From: Streptomyces sp. CB02056
GTDB taxonomy: Bacteria; Actinomycetota; Actinomycetes; Streptomycetales; Streptomycetaceae
Direction of reading: 5' to 3'
Assembly: GCF_001905545.1 (NCBI RefSeq)
Contig: NZ_LIPD01000029.1
Coordinates: 1 to 50,303 of the forward strand
DNA length: 50,303 bases
A program made the position numbers and the translations under genes. How positions within the stretch are numbered: the first letter of the stretch is position 1; each line of letters opens with the position of its first letter. Shown here one piece after another: positions 50,287 through 50,303 of the stretch. Under the pieces are notes generated by a model. The model saw only the letters and a list, made by a program, of their open reading frames with translations. It had not been told where the DNA came from and ran no database searches.

Positions 50287-50303
50287 GGCCTGTGTGATGT
50301 TGT

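Noticed and set aside
1..50303. tRNA, rRNA or CRISPR loci
   Set aside because: No cloverleaf with a TTCRA-type T-arm, rRNA segment or repeat-spacer array was recognised by eye; a covariance-model scan was not possible here.

Overview
The window is high-GC DNA with strong G/C third-position bias, many GTG starts, T-poor hairpin terminators, Tat and lipoprotein signals, LacI and DeoR sugar regulators and a large LAL-type LuxR regulator. All of this fits a Streptomyces or Kitasatospora chromosome; the genus is inferred from gene style, not from a marker gene.

Bases 1-24,800 form a carbohydrate-acquisition region. A partial amidohydrolase (probably NagA) and a secreted GH27 alpha-galactosidase lie beside a DeoR regulator, galK and galT. 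galK and galT are transcribed apart from a shared 265-bp spacer that carries an inverted 9-bp repeat, and galE is absent. A five-gene minus-strand operon (13,243 to 6,280) encodes a sugar-binding lipoprotein, two CUT1-type permeases, a DUF5107/TPR protein and a secreted ricin-lectin protein. A LacI regulator faces it, and near-identical operator candidates sit in both promoters. A second DeoR regulator precedes a large secreted GH31 glycosidase, which is followed by an Opp-type ABC importer (lipoprotein, two permeases, fused double ATPase). A 16-codon coupling ORF lies between the lipoprotein and the first permease. In this model, secreted enzymes release alpha-galactosides and other oligosaccharides, the two importers take them up, and GalK/GalT process the galactose.

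Bases 24,900-31,500 hold a secreted beta-propeller protein, a conserved unknown, a triple-S1-domain protein, another unknown, an LLM flavin oxidoreductase and a type B carboxylesterase. A decayed IS5-like transposase remnant follows.

Bases 32,000-35,640 contain a compact cassette: a 54-aa exported peptide, a 102-aa protein and a secreted NlpC/P60-like protein with seven propeller repeats, all on the minus strand, facing a TrmB/LuxR two-HTH regulator. This is the best candidate here for an undescribed small-peptide system. Bases 36,000-43,000 hold an LRR protein, a membrane-anchored unknown, a DUF1906 glycosidase-like protein with similar propeller repeats, a Tat-exported bicovalent-FAD oxidase and a secreted unknown. 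Bases 43,200-48,700 hold a LAL regulator, a transglutaminase-like protein overlapping it tail to tail, a DUF4232 lipoprotein and a small secreted protein.

The right end (48,678-50,286) is a 1.6-kb segment bounded by 24-bp inverted repeats (23/24 identical). It carries a 399-aa protein with a barstar-like C-terminus and only the 3' end of an IS982-type transposase, as if an immunity gene had replaced most of the transposase.
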